From an uncultured Spirochaetaceae bacterium (GTDB taxonomy: Bacteria; Spirochaetota; Spirochaetia; Treponematales; Treponemataceae): a stretch of 15,034 nucleotides of DNA. Where the stretch lies: positions 1-15,034 of the forward strand of contig CACYDQ010000016.1 of NCBI GenBank assembly GCA_902773215.1, given 5' to 3'. This document shows positions 13,364-15,034 of this stretch, one piece after another. The notes beneath the pieces were generated by a model that saw only the letters and a program-made list of their open reading frames with translations, had not been told where the DNA came from and searched no databases. How positions within the stretch are numbered: position 1 is the first letter of the stretch; each line of letters starts with the position of its first letter. The position numbers and the translations under genes are program-made.

Positions 13364-15034
13364 TTACTTCTTGTATGACTGCCGGATTTCCTTGGCGGCG
13401 GCAACCATGTTCTTCAGACTCGGCAGGGTCTCGGCGTTGCCGCGGGTCTTGAGTCCGCAGTCAGGGTTGACCCAGAGCTTTTCGGCGGGAACCTTCTTGA
13501 GCATCTTGCCGAGCGCCTCCACGATTTCCTCCTTGGAGGGGATGCGCGGCGAGTGGATGTCGTAGACTCCGGGGCCGACCTCCGTGCGGAAATTGGCGGC
13601 CTTCAGGTCGTCCAGAATCGTCAGGTCGGCGCGGGAAGCCTCGAAGGAGATTACGTCCGCGTCAAGGTCGTCGATGTCCTTGATAATGTCGCCGAACTCG
13701 CTGTAGCACATGTGGGTGTGAATCTGCGTCTCGGGCTTGACGGTGGAGTGCACGAGGCGGAAGGCGGGAACCGCCCAGTCCAGGTACTCCGTGTGCCAGT
13801 CGCTCTTGCGCAGCGGCAGCTTCTCGCGGAGGGCGGCCTCGTCAATCTGGATGATGCGGATGCCGTTCTTCTCCAGGTCAAGCACCTCGTCCTTGATGGC
13901 GAAGGCAATCTGAAGGGTCTGATCCTTCAGGCTGATGTCCTCGCGCGGGAACGACCAGTTCAGGATGGTGACCGGGCCGGTCAGCATTCCCTTCATGGGC
14001 CGCTTGGTGCAGGACTGGGCGTAGCTTGACCAGAAGACCGTGATGGCCTCGCGGCGGCTCACGTCGCCCCAGATGACCGGCGGCTTGACGCAGCGGGTTC
14101 CGTAGGACTGCACCCACGCGTTCTCGGTGAAGCGGTAGCCGTCCAGGTGGTCACCGAAGTATTCTACCATGTCGTTGCGCTCGAACTCGCCGTGAACCAG
14201 CACGTCGATGTCCAGCTCCTCCTGCATCTTGATGCAGTCGGCAATCTGCTTCTTGTTGAAGTCAATGTACTGTGCCTCGGTAATCTCGCCCTTCTTGAAG
14301 GCAGAGCGGTTGGCGCGGACTTCCTTGGTCTGGGGGAAGGAGCCGATCGTCGTCGTCGGGAAGAGGGGCAGCTTGAACACGTCCTTCTGAATCTTCTCGC
14401 GCTCGGCGAAGGCGGGCTTGCGGGTAAAGTCGTCGTCCTTGAGGGCGGCAATCTTCTGCCAGACGGCCTCGTTGCGGCTGGTGCGCTTTCCGTCGAAGAG
14501 CTTCTTGTTCTCGGCGAGGGGAGCGTTGTCGCCGGAAGCGACCTTGGCAAGGTCTGCCAGCTCGCCAAGCTTCTCCTCGGCGAACGAGAAGTGCTTGAGC
14601 TCCTCGGCAGGCAGCTTGCTCTCGTTGGCGGTCGTGTAGGGGACGTGCTGCAGGGAACATGAGGTTCCGATGACCGCGTTCGGGGCGGCCTTCTTTATCT
14701 CGGCATAGAGGGCGGCCTTCTGCTCGTAGTTGGCGCGCCAGATGTTCTTGCCGTTGACGATTCCCGCGAAGAGGACTTTGTCCTTGGGGAAGCCCTTCTT
14801 GACGAGCTTCAGGCTCTCCTTGCCCTCAACGAAGTCCAGTCCGATTCCGTCGAAGGGAAGGGCCGTGACCGCGTCGTAGGAGTCGCGGATGTCGCCGAAG
14901 TAGGTCAGGAGTGAAACCTTGACGGAAGAAGCCTTCTTGACCTCGGCGAGGATGTCCTTGTAGAGGGAAGTGAAGAATGAGGCCTCGTCCTTGCTCACGT
15001 CGAACACGAGGGCAGGCTCGGCAATCGTCACCCA
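13364..15034 (-). CDS. metE: Cobalamin-independent methionine synthase MetE, C-terminal part (start lies beyond the window)
   Basis: The frame is open to the right edge, giving 556 codons of a protein normally about 750 residues long. Roughly the first 200 residues are missing and the visible start is not a true start. The enzyme transfers a methyl group from 5-methyltetrahydropteroyl-triglutamate to homocysteine, making methionine, in the cytoplasm. The N-terminal barrel ends near 14370. The catalytic barrel begins at [16 protein letters not shown], with conserved [31 protein letters not shown] and [10 protein letters not shown]. Zinc ligands are visible: HMC (His at 13712-13714, Cys at 13706-13708), the Glu of [10 protein letters not shown], and the Cys of NPDCGLKTR (13457-13459). 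All are intact, so the enzyme should be active. It is followed by its own terminator and forms the last gene of its transcript. Any methionine-responsive control upstream is outside the window. Confidence 0.97.
   Translation of the reverse strand, partial: WVTIAEPALVFDVSKDEASFFTSLYKDILAEVKKASSVKVSLLTYFGDIRDSYDAVTALPFDGIGLDFVEGKESLKLVKKGFPKDKVLFAGIVNGKNIWRANYEQKAALYAEIKKAAPNAVIGTSCSLQHVPYTTANESKLPAEELKHFSFAEEKLGELADLAKVASGDNAPLAENKKLFDGKRTSRNEAVWQKIAALKDDDFTRKPAFAEREKIQKDVFKLPLFPTTTIGSFPQTKEVRANRSAFKKGEITEAQYIDFNKKQIADCIKMQEELDIDVLVHGEFERNDMVEYFGDHLDGYRFTENAWVQSYGTRCVKPPVIWGDVSRREAITVFWSSYAQSCTKRPMKGMLTGPVTILNWSFPREDISLKDQTLQIAFAIKDEVLDLEKNGIRIIQIDEAALREKLPLRKSDWHTEYLDWAVPAFRLVHSTVKPETQIHTHMCYSEFGDIIKDIDDLDADVISFEASRADLTILDDLKAANFRTEVGPGVYDIHSPRIPSKEEIVEALGKMLKKVPAEKLWVNPDCGLKTRGNAETLPSLKNMVAAAKEIRQSYKK

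Noticed and set aside
15029..15031. GTG near the right edge as the start of metE
   Set aside because: The frame continues through the edge (TGG precedes it) and the protein would lack about 200 family residues, so this is an internal valine of a truncated view.

Overview
The window carries eleven protein-coding genes packed end to end. The two outermost genes are cut by the window edges. Base composition is GC-rich, yet AUA isoleucine codons are common. The gene set includes a membrane chemoreceptor, a lipoprotein with a relaxed lipobox, an outer-membrane beta-barrel and several phosphorelay proteins, which points to a diderm, chemotactic bacterium. My best guess is a spirochaete of the Treponema type. 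That rests on gene style only, with no marker gene, and is of moderate to low confidence. I see no RNA genes, insertion sequences, CRISPR arrays or phage genes. No stretch above 300 bases lacks a gene.

Layout. 1-1347 (+): 3' part of a methyl-accepting chemotaxis protein, followed 5 bases later by an unrecognised lipoprotein (1353-2279, +). Its stop codon overlaps that of a convergent leftward block, 9111 down to 2276. In transcription order this block holds a three-domain regulator (pseudo-receiver, STAS-like, receiver), a soluble hybrid histidine kinase (kinase, degenerate receiver, intact receiver, Hpt), a PHP-family phosphoesterase resembling histidinol-phosphatase, a threonine-synthase-like protein whose PLP-binding lysine is arginine, and an outer-membrane beta-barrel protein. 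Gaps inside the block range from a 4-base overlap to 41 bases. The 84-base region 9112-9195 is a divergent promoter region. Rightward from it run a DJ-1/PfpI protein (9196-9771) and a lone Hpt phosphotransfer protein (9817-10173). The Hpt stop overlaps that of another leftward pair: a 23S rRNA uracil-methyltransferase-like protein (13243-11981) and a secreted beta-propeller protein (11978-10170). At the right edge is the 3' part of metE (leftward), ending in a strong intrinsic terminator at 13303-13338.

How the genes fit together. The centre looks like a phosphorelay island. A kinase with no sensory domain of its own, a multi-domain regulator that probably receives phosphate at its C-terminal receiver, and a free Hpt protein sit on either side of one shared control region, with a chemoreceptor about 6.5 kb away. 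The regulator and the kinase lie in the same reading frame, separated only by one TAG and one glycine codon. They are therefore either a recently split single protein or a candidate for stop-codon readthrough. The most unusual items are this split, a predicted leaderless promoter for the regulator, and the threonine-synthase-like protein that lacks its catalytic lysine.
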